From positions 1,977,227 through 2,041,226 of the forward strand of contig NZ_LN906597.1 of the NCBI RefSeq assembly GCF_001460935.1: DNA of 64,000 nt. The letters are read 5' to 3'. The notes below the pieces were generated by a model. It saw nothing but the letters and a program-made list of their open reading frames with translations. It was not told the DNA's origin and did not search any database. The stretch comes from Candidatus Ichthyocystis hellenicum. Lineage in GTDB: Bacteria > Pseudomonadota > Gammaproteobacteria > Burkholderiales > 2013Ark19i. Positions within the stretch are counted from its first letter, which is position 1, and every line of letters starts with the position of its first letter. Both the position numbers and the translations under genes were made by a program. Shown one piece after another: positions 20,577 through 31,284 of this stretch.

Positions 20577-21422
20577 CTAAACTAATATTTTGGATTGTTG
20601 AGATTTATTTGCTTTATAACGTTTGTATCCTAAAAATGAAAATACAGATACTGTAAAAAATATTATGGTAGATAATACAGTGAAAAATGTAACGTTGTCT
20701 TTGTCTTTATCATCTGTAATTATTTCTATTGTAGCTAAAGTCGTCGTTTCTATACTTGTAGTATTCAATGCTTTGGTCATTGATGATAAATAAGGATGAA
20801 CTACATATGATCCAATATTACTGCAGAAATGACTAAAAGCAAAAGTACTGGGATAAATTGCACCTTTACAAAACTTAGCATTAGCTAGAACGTAATTATA
20901 TTTTTTGTCATATGATCTACCATAATGTTTACTTATTTCCAAGTTAATCCATGTGTCAATATGGATTAATTTATTTATAATATCTGCTCCTCCACTATGA
21001 TAACTAGAAATATTGGAAGGAATAATTAACGGAAAACTGAAATTAAAATCGTTCTTTAATGGGTAACTAAAAGCACTTCTAGTAAAATTAAAATAATCTC
21101 TATTAGTTCTTGTTATTTTATCGAGGGCAATAAGTTTACACATACTAGATACTATAGAACATGAATGACGTTTAAATAAGAATGTAGTGGCGCAGTCAGG
21201 TTCGAGTCCAGTTGCATTGCCTAACATACTGAGCACAATTAAAGGAGATAGCCCACAGCCGTCATATGAAAACCTACTATAACCTGTTGATCGTAAATCT
21301 CCTTCCTGTTCCATGATAATAACTGTTGTGAAGACGCCATCCTCTGAAATTTCATTTATATTATGAGACTCAGAGCTCCTAATATATTGAGTATCCAAAC
21401 TGCTTAAATTGACACAAGACAT
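20577..21422 (-). CDS. Single-span surface-type protein, minus-array copy C (shortened)
   Basis: This 281-residue protein starts at ATG 21422, preceded by TAGGAAAAAAA. It has an acidic motif NEISEDGVFTT at about 23-33, a hydrophobic segment at about 58-72 (LSPLIVLSMLGNATG), the ectodomain signature FCSNIGSYVVHP, a span at about 244-264 and a tail YKRYKANKSQQSKILV. Compared with its neighbours it lacks about 25 residues between FNFTRSAF and FNFSFPLIIP, a Lys/Glu-rich helix in the others. The frame stays open, so this looks like a tolerated in-frame deletion. Confidence 0.8.
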   Translation of the reverse strand: MSCVNLSSLDTQYIRSSESHNINEISEDGVFTTVIIMEQEGDLRSTGYSRFSYDGCGLSPLIVLSMLGNATGLEPDCATTFLFKRHSCSIVSSMCKLIALDKITRTNRDYFNFTRSAFSYPLKNDFNFSFPLIIPSNISSYHSGGADIINKLIHIDTWINLEISKHYGRSYDKKYNYVLANAKFCKGAIYPSTFAFSHFCSNIGSYVVHPYLSSMTKALNTTSIETTTLATIEIITDDKDKDNVTFFTVLSTIIFFTVSVFSFLGYKRYKANKSQQSKILV

Positions 21423-22248
21423 TTTTTTTCCTACAAAAATATACTTAGGTTAACGTATCACCTAAAGTTTCATTATCCAATGAAGCATTACCAGCTTTAC
21501 GTTTTACAAATTTAAATAAAAATAGTACATTTATTCTTAATAAAATACATTTTTTCTATAAAAATTTAGTTATCATTGCTATGTTTATTATATTTTTCAA
21601 CTCAATAATCTTTTGTTAGTTTTTTGAAGGTAATTATTGCAATCAATTATTCATATTTTAAATATAGCGCCAAGAAAGAAAAATAGATATATCATTAATC
21701 TGTAGAAGAGACAGTAATAATTATGTAATTAGCTAGCATAATTAGCTTCATATATTATTTGTAATAATTATGTTAACTTATATATTTTAATATAGACGTA
21801 GTTCCTTACAGATTATTATCTCCTGTGTGTATTTAAATAAGGACGATAACAATACATGTATTTATTATTTTTTTGATATTTGGGTGATAAAAGTATTTAT
21901 TAATGAAAATACTATAAGAATAGAAGAGTAAATTTTATTAGTAGCAGTAATAATTTTACAGATTATGCTTTATACGTATATAATTTATGTGGGTATTATC
22001 AATTAGCAGTATCGGAAATTTATAAGATACTGATGATAAGGATTATATTATCCATGTCATTATTTACAATATAAGAATTAATTTTTATGCTGTTAAGTAT
22101 TACGTTACCTGATATTAATTAAAGCTTTCATAACAATATACTAACCTTACACTCATACATGAAAAATAATTATTGAAACTTCCACAAACACAAGTAAAAT
22201 AAGTTTATTAATTTAAGCAACTATCAGTATCAGTATATATAAGCAAAA
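21423..22248. repeat. Intergenic block duplicated from/to 18650-19300
   Basis: Partner of the block at 18572-19299; the last 200 bases are almost identical. A small CAGTAT duplication near 22225 distinguishes this copy. No gene is visible on either strand. Confidence 0.7.
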
Positions 22249-23136
22249 TTACATAAAATTTGAATATCGTCTATAACACCTACGTCCAAGAAGTGAAAGT
22301 ATAGATACTGTAAAAAATATAAACGTAACGAATGCAATGAAAAATGTAACATCATCTTTATCCGTTGGAACTACTTCTGTTGTATCTAAAGTAGGATTTT
22401 TTGTACTTGTATTATTTAATGTCTCGATCATTAATGATAACTCAGGATAAACTAGATATGATTCAATATTACTGCAAAAACGACTAAAAACCTGAGGATC
22501 AGGATCAACAAAAGTACGGCGGTTATTAGGCCTACAAAACATGAAATCACTCAGATGGTAATTTTTTTCATATGATTCACCGTAATATTTTTTTATTTCC
22601 AATAAAATGCCTTTATGTATTAAGATTAATTTATTAACAAGACTATTTATGTCATAATTCTCACTAGAATTAACAGAAGGAAGAATTAACGGAAAACTGA
22701 AATTAAAAGAGTTTTTTATGGTGTATTTTTCTATTTTTTCTACATTGCCTTCTTCAATTAGTCTCTTATTGTATTTTTCCGCTGATCTAGATGAGTAAAT
22801 AAAGACATCTCTAGTAAAATTAAAATAATCTCTATCTTTTCCTGCCATTTTATCAATGGCAATAAGTTTACACATACCAGATGCTAGACGGCATGAATAA
22901 CGATCAAATAAGCATCTAGAGCCACCGTCAAACTCTAATCCATTTGCACTACCTAACATACTAAGCACAATCAAAGGTGACATCCTGCAGGCATATGAAA
23001 ACCGACTAAGTAAATTAGAACTCGCTGACAGTAAATTTTCTTCCTGTTTCGCGATAACAAGTGTTGTGAAAGCACTAGCTTCTGAAATTTTATTTACATC
23101 TTTATTTTTCAGGCATCTAACATTTACATAACACAT
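22249..23136 (-). CDS. Single-span surface-type protein, minus-array copy D
   Basis: This 295-residue protein starts at ATG 23136 behind TAGGAAAAGCAA. The acidic motif is reduced (VNKISEASAFTT, about 14-25). The hydrophobic segment lies at about 51-66 (RMSPLIVLSMLGSANG) and the ectodomain has FCSNIESYLVYP. The span is at about 263-283 and the tail is short and basic (RRCYRRYSNFM), as in copy B. The stretch IAIDKMAGK-RDYFNFTR is nearly invariant across copies A, B and D and may be a structural core. Function unknown. Confidence 0.8.
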   Translation of the reverse strand: MCYVNVRCLKNKDVNKISEASAFTTLVIAKQEENLLSASSNLLSRFSYACRMSPLIVLSMLGSANGLEFDGGSRCLFDRYSCRLASGMCKLIAIDKMAGKDRDYFNFTRDVFIYSSRSAEKYNKRLIEEGNVEKIEKYTIKNSFNFSFPLILPSVNSSENYDINSLVNKLILIHKGILLEIKKYYGESYEKNYHLSDFMFCRPNNRRTFVDPDPQVFSRFCSNIESYLVYPELSLMIETLNNTSTKNPTLDTTEVVPTDKDDVTFFIAFVTFIFFTVSILSLLGRRCYRRYSNFM

Positions 23137-23455
23137 TTGCTTTTCCTACAGGTATGTACTGTACTCACTCTAGCATCGGAAGTTACATTATCCAATTAAG
23201 TAATGACTTGTAATTCTAAATAAAATTTAACAACTAGATAAAGAGCAAAAACAATTTTTCCATTGTAAACCCTAAAATGGAACAGCAAGCATATAACTTA
23301 TATACCAAACCATAGATTTTATCTCATGATACAAGCAATCAATGATATGAATCGAAATCACCTGCGTGTATATATTTTTTCCATATACAATAATGTTATC
23401 CAAAGTTACACAGATATTACTTACTCAATTTTTGTGGCAGATTAGATATCAGTAT
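23137..23455. other. Intergenic region, 320 bases
   Basis: AT-rich, with no frame, RNA gene or clear repeat. It contains the leader of copy D and the 3' flank of copy E. Confidence 0.4.
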
Positions 23456-24268
23456 TCATTTGCTACGATTACGTGATTTATATCTAAGAAAAGCAAATAA
23501 AGCAAGGGTAAGAGATAAAAGAAAAAATGATATAGCAATAGTCACAGAAAAATATTCAGTATTAGGTGCAAATCCTACTTTGGTAACACTATTTGAGGCA
23601 TTTAATTTTGATTCATTGCTAATCAGGTATGAACCAATGGTACTACAACACTTTTCAGAAATATCAGTGTTAAAATACCGATTATTTCTACAGAGTTTCC
23701 TAATAGCTAAATCACAAAATCCTTTCTCTAATTGACACATGTTAAAACCTAATTGTCTTTTACGCATGGTAAGGTATTTATCTCTGATATGAATACCCAT
23801 AACCCACAATTGCGTAAAAGTATCATTATTATAATCACCTTCGTGATTAATATCAGAAGAAAAGTTTAGAAGAGTATCAAAGCTAACAGCAGATTTTCCT
23901 AAGTAATCCACTGATTTATCAAAAGCATATTTAATAACCTCATTAACATGATCCCCACCTTTATTGTTAATTCTAATAAAGTTACATAACGATGATTTTA
24001 GAAAACATGAAGCAAATAGATAATCATTTTTATTTGCTTCAGATCCACTGACACTTTCTAATATACTAATCATTACCAGAGGAGTTAATACACGTCCAAT
24101 AAATAAAGGCCTATTAAGAGAATATAAATTTCTTGATTGTAAACTTGTTTTTTGTTCCGTGACTATAATTGTTACAGATTCACCATCATCTTCAATATCT
24201 TCGTCATTTTGATTTACAAGATCAATTTCTTGTGAGCAACGAAAATAATTACCGCTAGTATGAAACAT
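23456..24268 (-). CDS. Single-span surface-type protein, minus-array copy E (divergent)
   Basis: I start at the ATG at 24268, which follows GGGGAAAATA and aligns with the start of the broken copy at 16708 (both read MF). An ATG four codons earlier overlaps that ribosome binding site. This gives 270 residues. It has an acidic motif DEDIEDDGESVT (about 22-33), a hydrophobic segment at about 61-75 (LTPLVMISILESVSG), the signature KCCSTIGSYLIS, a span at about 240-261 and a short basic tail. It is the most divergent intact copy and shares features with the broken one. A large inverted repeat lies just upstream. Confidence 0.8.
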   Translation of the reverse strand: MFHTSGNYFRCSQEIDLVNQNDEDIEDDGESVTIIVTEQKTSLQSRNLYSLNRPLFIGRVLTPLVMISILESVSGSEANKNDYLFASCFLKSSLCNFIRINNKGGDHVNEVIKYAFDKSVDYLGKSAVSFDTLLNFSSDINHEGDYNNDTFTQLWVMGIHIRDKYLTMRKRQLGFNMCQLEKGFCDLAIRKLCRNNRYFNTDISEKCCSTIGSYLISNESKLNASNSVTKVGFAPNTEYFSVTIAISFFLLSLTLALFAFLRYKSRNRSK

Positions 24269-24305
24269 TATTTTCCCCATAAAATAAGTATTGCATACTG
24301 TAGCA

Positions 24306-24351
24306 TTACAGATAATATAATTTAATGAATTAAATTATATTATATCTGTAA
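24306..24351 (-). promoter_or_regulatory. Long near-perfect inverted repeat in the leader of copy E
   Basis: The left arm is 24306-24326 and the right arm 24329-24351, with a 2-base centre and one 2-base bulge. A second perfect dyad (9-bp arms, 24360-24380, arms AAATTACAT and ATGTAATTT) lies right beside it. Both lie 40-110 bases upstream of the start at 24268, so they could form in the leader RNA or bind a dimeric regulator. Confidence 0.5.
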
Positions 24352-24837
24352 TTTAAGTTAAATTACATCTAATGTAATTTACAATTGGTTTCGTGTTTTA
24401 TTGCTAAATAATTATGTTAACTTGCAGGATTTTTCTGCTTCGTGCAAAAAATAAATAATATTCATATATGCAAATAACCACTATGAACAATAACTCATTA
24501 TTATATAAGTGAACTTTAATGTTTTGACTGCTAATAACAATACCAATTGGGAACAATTTTGATAGTATTATATTAGTATATCGGCTTCATTTTAAATTAA
24601 TATGATTTTATAAATTGCTTCTACTGATGTATACATCCTACTGTATTTGCCGTATGTGTGAGTACTAATACTAACAGTTTATAAAAATTACTTTGTGATA
24701 CGAACATAAGTGGGTGGAGAATTACTAAAGCGAGATCTCCCCCTTAATTGTGACAAGCTATAATATCATCTGCAGATGGTGTTCTGCATTTTTCTCTGTT
24801 TATATATTATCTATATAGCGATATAATTTGATCTAGT

Positions 24838-25032
24838 TTAACAGAATTACACAGGTTGATTTACAATGGCCCCATTTCAGAAAGAAAAATATAGCTGAGA
24901 CAAATAATATAAACAAACAGGCATAACAGCAAGTATTAGGCGATACTGCATACATGTAACCTATAATACCAGGCGAAGCGGTATTTGATTGAACGGGGTG
25001 AAAATTATATATGATCCAATATCAATAATTAC
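24838..25032 (-). pseudogene. Fossil 3' end of a minus-array surface-protein gene
   Basis: On the minus strand one frame reads VIIDIGSYIIFTPFN up to a stop, matching the family signature (CSNIGSYVVHP). A second frame just after reads CLFILFVSAIFFFLKWG then HCKSTC, matching the membrane span and start of the tail. The rest is gone. It lies at the 5' side of the first toxin gene and extends the former limits of the minus array. Confidence 0.65.
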
Positions 25033-25138
25033 AATTTATAATGAGTCTTTATTTATCATCCGAAATATATATTTACTTAGCAAATAAACATAATATTTGA
25101 TTTGAAGTACATACTACATATAGTTTCATATTTACTTA

Positions 25139-28100
25139 TTGGTGACTCGCATACACAAAAAATTAGCCCAGAATGAAAAAGAAGTTAATAATTCAAACGC
25201 CATTACTACATTCAGCCCACTTACAACACAAAACATTGAGATAGTGTACAGAAACAGAGAACAGGAACAAAACAGCAAAAGTACTTGGTTACCATCATTA
25301 GGTGCCGAAGCTGTCAATGTATCATATACATATATGCAGAAACAAACAGAAAAAAGCATGAGAAAAGAGTTTGATCATTGGATGAACAGATCTCAAGAAG
25401 AAAAAACAATAAAAAGAGTAAAACGCAACCTCGACAGACCAATTGAGTCACCGGCTACTTCAGTAGCAGAATTTACCAGCTTTATAAGCGGAGAGATGGA
25501 ACTAATACCTCAACCAGAATTTGACGCCTATATTTCCCGTATTGCTAAAAGCGGATTTTCTTCTGCTGATGCTCAGCAAGGATTTAAAAAGCTTCTGGGA
25601 GCAATGGATACTGTTGATAAAATCAATTCTCTAAAAGCCCCTAATTTGTCAAATCAAGGTCATGAATTAAAGATGAGAATAGTTGCAGCTACCCACCGTG
25701 ACAATCCTGGATATACAAAAGGCTACGAAACAACAAAAATATCTTCACTCGAAGAAAATATAGAATTACTAAGAGCCCTCGGGGTAAATGGTGAAAACCT
25801 TGGTTTAATAACTGATGAGGCAAAACTACTTAATGCACTAATAGTAATAAAAGTATCAAATGAAAGATTAGTCAGTAATCTAGGAGAAAGCCGGGCCTTT
25901 GTTAATCAGTATATACTTGATAGCAGCATTATAGATTCTCATGTTCGTTGGTCCCAAGAATTGCTGACTAGCCCTGACCTGCACTCTCGTTTTGATACCT
26001 TCTTTTCTTCATGGTCTAGCTCTTTAAGTACAGAAGAAAAGGCTCTGATTATGAACAACCCCAGAATTACCGCTCCAGAAAAGCTTAGCCCAAAAATCAT
26101 ACTTGAAGGCTCTTTTCTTAGCATAGCCGATGATGTGGGCATATCCCATGGGCTGTCGCTGTGTATAGCAGACGCAGTACATAGGCATGGAGCTGAGCAC
26201 GCTGTTAAATTCACCTCCAGTGTACAAGAGTTTCTTGTTAAGGCAGCCACTGAAGGACAAATGCAAGAACTTACTCAACTAGGAAGGTCGTTACATCACC
26301 TGAGCAAACTATCAATGTCTGTAGGAGAAACAGATACAAACCTAGCTCCCACCTTTCTGGAGCGAGCGGATTATAAAACTCGCATTAGTGCAGAGGAGAT
26401 GTACAATTTGCTATTAACCCCAGAAGTAAAAGAAGGAACAACCTTCTTTGTCGGATTTCCTAAGCACAAAACCGTTTTAGTAAAAGGATTTACCGGTGAC
26501 ACGAGCCTAACTCCTGTACTAACTTTCTTTGACCCTGACACTGGCATGTTTCCCCTGTTCAGTAGAGAACAAGCAATTTATTTTTTGCAAGGAGCTTTTG
26601 ACAATTACGGCAGTACCGATACATTAGCCCCAATGACTTCGGGAACTGGTCGTGCCGTCATAGTCAAGTACAACCCGACACTCTCTGATCAAGTTATTCC
26701 TGCCCTTGGCAGCTTTCCTTTACGAGATATATTATCAGATGTTCCCAGGCTCATAAGTGCCAGTACTATACGAAGATCAAATCCGTTAGAATCCCTAATT
26801 ACGGCAATAGCAGAAAGTGTTGATCCAATAACTGCTCGTCACCTCTTAAGAGCTAGATCCCAACCTTCGATCACATATACATCACATACACATGAATCAG
26901 GTGTAACCAGTCCAGACATTGTCACCAGTAACCGTAACTTGGCATCCATAAGAGCTGTTGCAGCTGAAATTTATACACATATTGACGTTGAAATTATCCG
27001 AGCCGGGGTTTCTAGCGATGACGCCTTGGTAGACATAAGAAATTTATTTAGATCAGCTTCTGAAGAAAACACAAACATCGATAGTGATGGCAATATAAGC
27101 ATAAAAATATGGTCCGCCGAGGAGGCTACTAATACGGTAAACGCCCCCTTAGGAACAGAAACCCGCCGAGCTCAATTGGAGGCCTTTTTTAAGGCAAATG
27201 CCGAAAGAGCCGTTGCAACAATTAAGGTCAAAGTGGGCCTTCTTTATAAGATCAATAAGCTGATAAATCTCATGTACCCCCCAACAATAGTCGACACAGT
27301 CATGTCAAAATTATCTGGTCTTGTTACTGACATCCTAAATATTGTCTCCTTATGTGAAATGTATGCATCACTAAACCAGATATCCAATCTCCCCGCAGAT
27401 CAACAAGCTCTATTTATTATTAACTACTCATCCTCCTTATTCAACATGTTATCTGCCTCAGCTCAGTGGAGTGCATTCCTAACCGAACAAATATCAGCTC
27501 TAACAGCATCATCCGCTGAAGTTGCATCAAAAGTAGCGAAAAGCACAGGAAGCGTAATAACAAAAGCGTCTATTGGCTCCGCAGTAGGATCTATGATTGT
27601 AGGAGGAATAAACACGGGATTTGCTATAAAAAGCATGACAGAAGCCAAAACATCATATCAATTCGGCAAAGCAACAGCCGACTTAGCCTCCGGATTAGCT
27701 TCTATCGGACTAGGAATCGTTGGGCTAGCATTCCCTGGATTTGGGGCAATAATTGCAGGAATAAGCTTGGTAATAGTGGCACTTAAACATGCGCTAACAA
27801 AATATTTCCAACAAGCAACCGTTGGCTTTTACAAAGCTATCAAAGGATTTTGCCAAACAGATATGGAAATTAAAGCCATTGTAGAGCTACTAATGGGAAA
27901 CTGGATTACCAATGACAACAAGGTAATACACTTCAATCCAAGCATCCCAATTGACAGTGTAATCATATCAGGAAGCACAATAGTAGCAACCAAAACAAAC
28001 AACTCATTCCAATTAAGACCTATGTATGATAAATACTATGGCATCAATTCAAGACTTTCTCTTCAACAAATAGCAAAAATACGTTTCTCCTTTGACAGGA

Positions 28101-31100
28101 TGTTAGAAAAAAAACCGATTTCAATAAAAAAAATCTACCCCCACCTAAACCTGCAAAAAATCGTGCAGCAGATGCATAAAAAATCTTTACTTCTGGCAAA
28201 AAACAACGAATCAGAAACAAAAATAATGATACTTCCTCAAGGAAAACCGGTAAATTACCACCCTAGCTATGAAAGTTTCACTTTCGGTTTAGGTGCCCCC
28301 GACCGAAAGTCAGTATTAAATAAATTCAAATATATAAATGTAGTAACAGTATCTCCAGAAGACTTTTTTCGTATTCAAGGAGCTACATTCAAAAAATACT
28401 ATCCTTTGGTAAACTATGTGACCGGGCTGGGTGGGATTATTGCCGTTAGTTATGATAGAGGATACTACGACCATGATAGCAAACATGAAACCTTCGTAAC
28501 AGTTGGTATAGACTCACCTTCGCTTATGATTCCTCCTGCATTAGATTTTCCATTAAACCAGATTGGCATTACGGGGGTGATGCATAACTCTTGGAATAGG
28601 AATGCCCTAACACGAGATTATACCTTTGACGTAAAACCGAATTCCACTGCTACATTAATCGCTAACCCTAATGCAAATGTCAAATTTAGAAACATTCACG
28701 ACTCATCTAAAATAGGACTTGCTGAGTGGTACCCAGGACAAATTGAAGAAGTAAAAATAGCTCATGAAGATAACAACAGATACACTATAGTTCTAGAGAT
28801 GAAACCAACGCCTGTGCAAAAATCAAAAGGTGAATCACAAGATGAATCCCCATTTGATCAATGGAGAAAACACTTACCAGAATGCAAACTGGAAGACCCA
28901 GATCCACAAGATCACAAAAACACAGACTATTCTGATCCACTGGCAGGCAGAGCAAAAACAACAACTAAAATTTCCATTCCTAATGGAAAAGTAATAACTT
29001 TAAATCTTGCCGAAAAATTAGACCATGAGAATAGAAAAGAATATCACAGCTTGACTTGTGCAGTAGAAAAGGAAGGAATAAAAATAGACTTTGTTGGAAA
29101 CCCTGGAGGGGGAAATACAACTGCATCATCTAAATTCACCAACAAATGGATAGTTGGGGAAGCAAAAAAAATAAAAACTGAAGTAGAAACTTTACTTAGA
29201 AAAAACCCCAAAACTGGACCTGAAGCTGCATCTTCTTCTAGCCCTACCAATATTATCTGGAAACCAGTAACTTCAGTATATGATTTATCTTGCCGTGAAA
29301 ACCCAGATGCAGAAATAGGACAGGGATGGATAGTATCCCCTAAAAATTTAACCGATGCAGATCAAAAACAAGATGATATCTATCCTGAGTTGAAAAAAGA
29401 ACATGTGATTCCTGTCTGTTTATCATCAGAGGTAAAAAACAGGTACGGTAATTCAAGCAATGAGTGGAAGGACATAGAATTAATTTGGATTCAGGAGCCT
29501 CAAATAAATGACAGGATAGAATATAAGAATGAGAAATGGCGCGAATTCGGAACTTATTATTTTTTCAGCAAAGAAAAAAGCTTGTTGCTAAAACAAATTG
29601 ACGACCATCAAGTACAACTCGACCAGGTATCAATATCATATATTCACCCTAAACAGCTTATAGACAAGTCCACAGGAAAATCACAGGTTGTGCCTGGAGA
29701 AATGGCCCTTAGTCCACAAGGAATTGATGGTGGATCAAACGGCAAATTATTTATCGCTACTGAAGATGCAGCAACTAATGCAACCTTCATTAATAAAACA
29801 TTAGACTTTCAAGAAAAAAATCCCCTGTCAACTATATTGGTACCAAATGTTCCGTTGCTATATAAAAATGGAACTGAGATGAATTACACTATGATACAAA
29901 CAAATGGAGAGACGTTCATCGTACCTATTGATGATAAACACAACCCCCGTCTTGTTGGAACATTCGCTCACAATGATACTAAAATTGCAGTAATCAAGAG
30001 CTCAGCACCTGCACGAAGCAAACGTGATTTGCATAATAATGGAACTCAGCCTATAAAATTGCATTTGGTGGATCCCTTTCCACAAGATAAAAAGACACTT
30101 AACCTAGAAGAAGAACAACTACCACAGTTAAAAGAAATATTTAAAGGAGAGGAAATTTTAGATGTTGATATCAACTCACTACTAAATATTATGAAGGTAC
30201 GACTATCCCCAGGAATACTAGTTGGATTGCAGATAAGTCCAAATTCAATAGGAGAATGGCATCAACGCATGCAGCTTTTAGGCGTTGGAATCGAAATATG
30301 GAATGATTTACAAAAAAATGAAAACAAATCATCCTACATAAAGCAGAAACTGGAAAGCTTGTTCTCGAAATACGGAACATCACAGCAACGCTTCTTTCCG
30401 ATACCAACTCCAGAAGCAGCAATGACTGAAGGTAATGTTAGTACGATAATGTGGTACGACACTACAAATTTCCAAATATTCACAATAGACTGGAGTCTAG
30501 TAAAATCAGCTTCGCCAATAGGGGAAACCGCCTTAGAAAAAACACCCCAAGTGTACCAAGTAGTTGGTTATAGCCAAAAAGAACGACAATTACTATATGC
30601 AACAACATTGGCAAAAAACACACCTTTAGACCTTTTGGCTTCTATATCCATAGGAGGCAACAATGAGTGCAGCAACAAAGTTTTGAAGTTTTTGTCGTTA
30701 CAAGACGCAGGGAACTATCATTTTATTGGTAAGCTGTGGCAAAGCCATGAGGGAAAAATACAATATCAAACCCCTCCACTACCTGGAGTAACCCACTTAA
30801 CCTTATTGTCTCAAAACAAAAGAGACGACGGCACACCAGCAGTAGAATTAATAGTACCCGAAGAAGCAATGGAATACTTAAAGTCAATAACTCTGGTAAA
30901 CAGCCCTGGATTATCTGAAGAAGAAGAAAGATTAACCAATCTGAAGTTCAACTCAGCTGGATACACTGAATTCATGGATACCCATCTTGATCCGGTGGTA
31001 CTAAAAATAGATGGATTAGATTTGGTCATGGAGATTTTAAAACCTAAGAAAAACCCTTCAGATCAGTATGAAGGACCAGAATATTTTATTACTCGCTTCG

Positions 31101-31258
31101 AACACGCATTCGATAATAGTTGGTCTCTTCACCCTCGTTGCGGAGACATAGTTACGGTAGGAACAAAAACATATTCATGGCTTGACCTAAAATCCATGCT
31201 ACCAAATGCCGATTTCAGCAAAAATGATATCAAGATCCCAGATATGGAGACGCTATAA
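25139..31258 (+). CDS. Giant toxin 1: C58-like domain plus TcdA/TcdB-type pore-forming region
   Basis: This 2039-residue protein starts at TTG 25139 or GTG 25142; neither has a clear ribosome binding site, and upstream is a stop. In order: a hydrophilic leader; a furin-type site RVKR at 93-96; a YopT/C58-like region with GISHGLSL (336 is Ser where relatives have Cys), His443 in KHKTVLVKG and Asp465 in FFDPDTGMF; a hydrophobic region at about 800-910 (GSAVGSMIVGGI, GLAFPGFGAIIAG) typical of the TcdA/TcdB pore-forming domain; a conserved region with YDRGYYDHDS and IPPALDFP; a second furin-type site RSKR at 1626-1629; and an unrecognised 410-residue C-terminal part. Known large toxins such as LifA/Efa and chlamydial cytotoxins combine C58-like and Tcd-type modules. 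No glycosyltransferase motif is seen. The Ser suggests loss or change of protease activity. Confidence 0.8.
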   Translation: MVTRIHKKLAQNEKEVNNSNAITTFSPLTTQNIEIVYRNREQEQNSKSTWLPSLGAEAVNVSYTYMQKQTEKSMRKEFDHWMNRSQEEKTIKRVKRNLDRPIESPATSVAEFTSFISGEMELIPQPEFDAYISRIAKSGFSSADAQQGFKKLLGAMDTVDKINSLKAPNLSNQGHELKMRIVAATHRDNPGYTKGYETTKISSLEENIELLRALGVNGENLGLITDEAKLLNALIVIKVSNERLVSNLGESRAFVNQYILDSSIIDSHVRWSQELLTSPDLHSRFDTFFSSWSSSLSTEEKALIMNNPRITAPEKLSPKIILEGSFLSIADDVGISHGLSLCIADAVHRHGAEHAVKFTSSVQEFLVKAATEGQMQELTQLGRSLHHLSKLSMSVGETDTNLAPTFLERADYKTRISAEEMYNLLLTPEVKEGTTFFVGFPKHKTVLVKGFTGDTSLTPVLTFFDPDTGMFPLFSREQAIYFLQGAFDNYGSTDTLAPMTSGTGRAVIVKYNPTLSDQVIPALGSFPLRDILSDVPRLISASTIRRSNPLESLITAIAESVDPITARHLLRARSQPSITYTSHTHESGVTSPDIVTSNRNLASIRAVAAEIYTHIDVEIIRAGVSSDDALVDIRNLFRSASEENTNIDSDGNISIKIWSAEEATNTVNAPLGTETRRAQLEAFFKANAERAVATIKVKVGLLYKINKLINLMYPPTIVDTVMSKLSGLVTDILNIVSLCEMYASLNQISNLPADQQALFIINYSSSLFNMLSASAQWSAFLTEQISALTASSAEVASKVAKSTGSVITKASIGSAVGSMIVGGINTGFAIKSMTEAKTSYQFGKATADLASGLASIGLGIVGLAFPGFGAIIAGISLVIVALKHALTKYFQQATVGFYKAIKGFCQTDMEIKAIVELLMGNWITNDNKVIHFNPSIPIDSVIISGSTIVATKTNNSFQLRPMYDKYYGINSRLSLQQIAKIRFSFDRMLEKKPISIKKIYPHLNLQKIVQQMHKKSLLLAKNNESETKIMILPQGKPVNYHPSYESFTFGLGAPDRKSVLNKFKYINVVTVSPEDFFRIQGATFKKYYPLVNYVTGLGGIIAVSYDRGYYDHDSKHETFVTVGIDSPSLMIPPALDFPLNQIGITGVMHNSWNRNALTRDYTFDVKPNSTATLIANPNANVKFRNIHDSSKIGLAEWYPGQIEEVKIAHEDNNRYTIVLEMKPTPVQKSKGESQDESPFDQWRKHLPECKLEDPDPQDHKNTDYSDPLAGRAKTTTKISIPNGKVITLNLAEKLDHENRKEYHSLTCAVEKEGIKIDFVGNPGGGNTTASSKFTNKWIVGEAKKIKTEVETLLRKNPKTGPEAASSSSPTNIIWKPVTSVYDLSCRENPDAEIGQGWIVSPKNLTDADQKQDDIYPELKKEHVIPVCLSSEVKNRYGNSSNEWKDIELIWIQEPQINDRIEYKNEKWREFGTYYFFSKEKSLLLKQIDDHQVQLDQVSISYIHPKQLIDKSTGKSQVVPGEMALSPQGIDGGSNGKLFIATEDAATNATFINKTLDFQEKNPLSTILVPNVPLLYKNGTEMNYTMIQTNGETFIVPIDDKHNPRLVGTFAHNDTKIAVIKSSAPARSKRDLHNNGTQPIKLHLVDPFPQDKKTLNLEEEQLPQLKEIFKGEEILDVDINSLLNIMKVRLSPGILVGLQISPNSIGEWHQRMQLLGVGIEIWNDLQKNENKSSYIKQKLESLFSKYGTSQQRFFPIPTPEAAMTEGNVSTIMWYDTTNFQIFTIDWSLVKSASPIGETALEKTPQVYQVVGYSQKERQLLYATTLAKNTPLDLLASISIGGNNECSNKVLKFLSLQDAGNYHFIGKLWQSHEGKIQYQTPPLPGVTHLTLLSQNKRDDGTPAVELIVPEEAMEYLKSITLVNSPGLSEEEERLTNLKFNSAGYTEFMDTHLDPVVLKIDGLDLVMEILKPKKNPSDQYEGPEYFITRFEHAFDNSWSLHPRCGDIVTVGTKTYSWLDLKSMLPNADFSKNDIKIPDMETL

Positions 31259-31284
31259 ACACTAATACTACATCTAAAAACTAT

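Noticed and set aside
25139..31258. Glycosyltransferase domain expected in LifA or TcdB-like toxins
   Set aside because: The region before the protease-like motifs is too short and has no D-x-D context that fits; the module seems absent.
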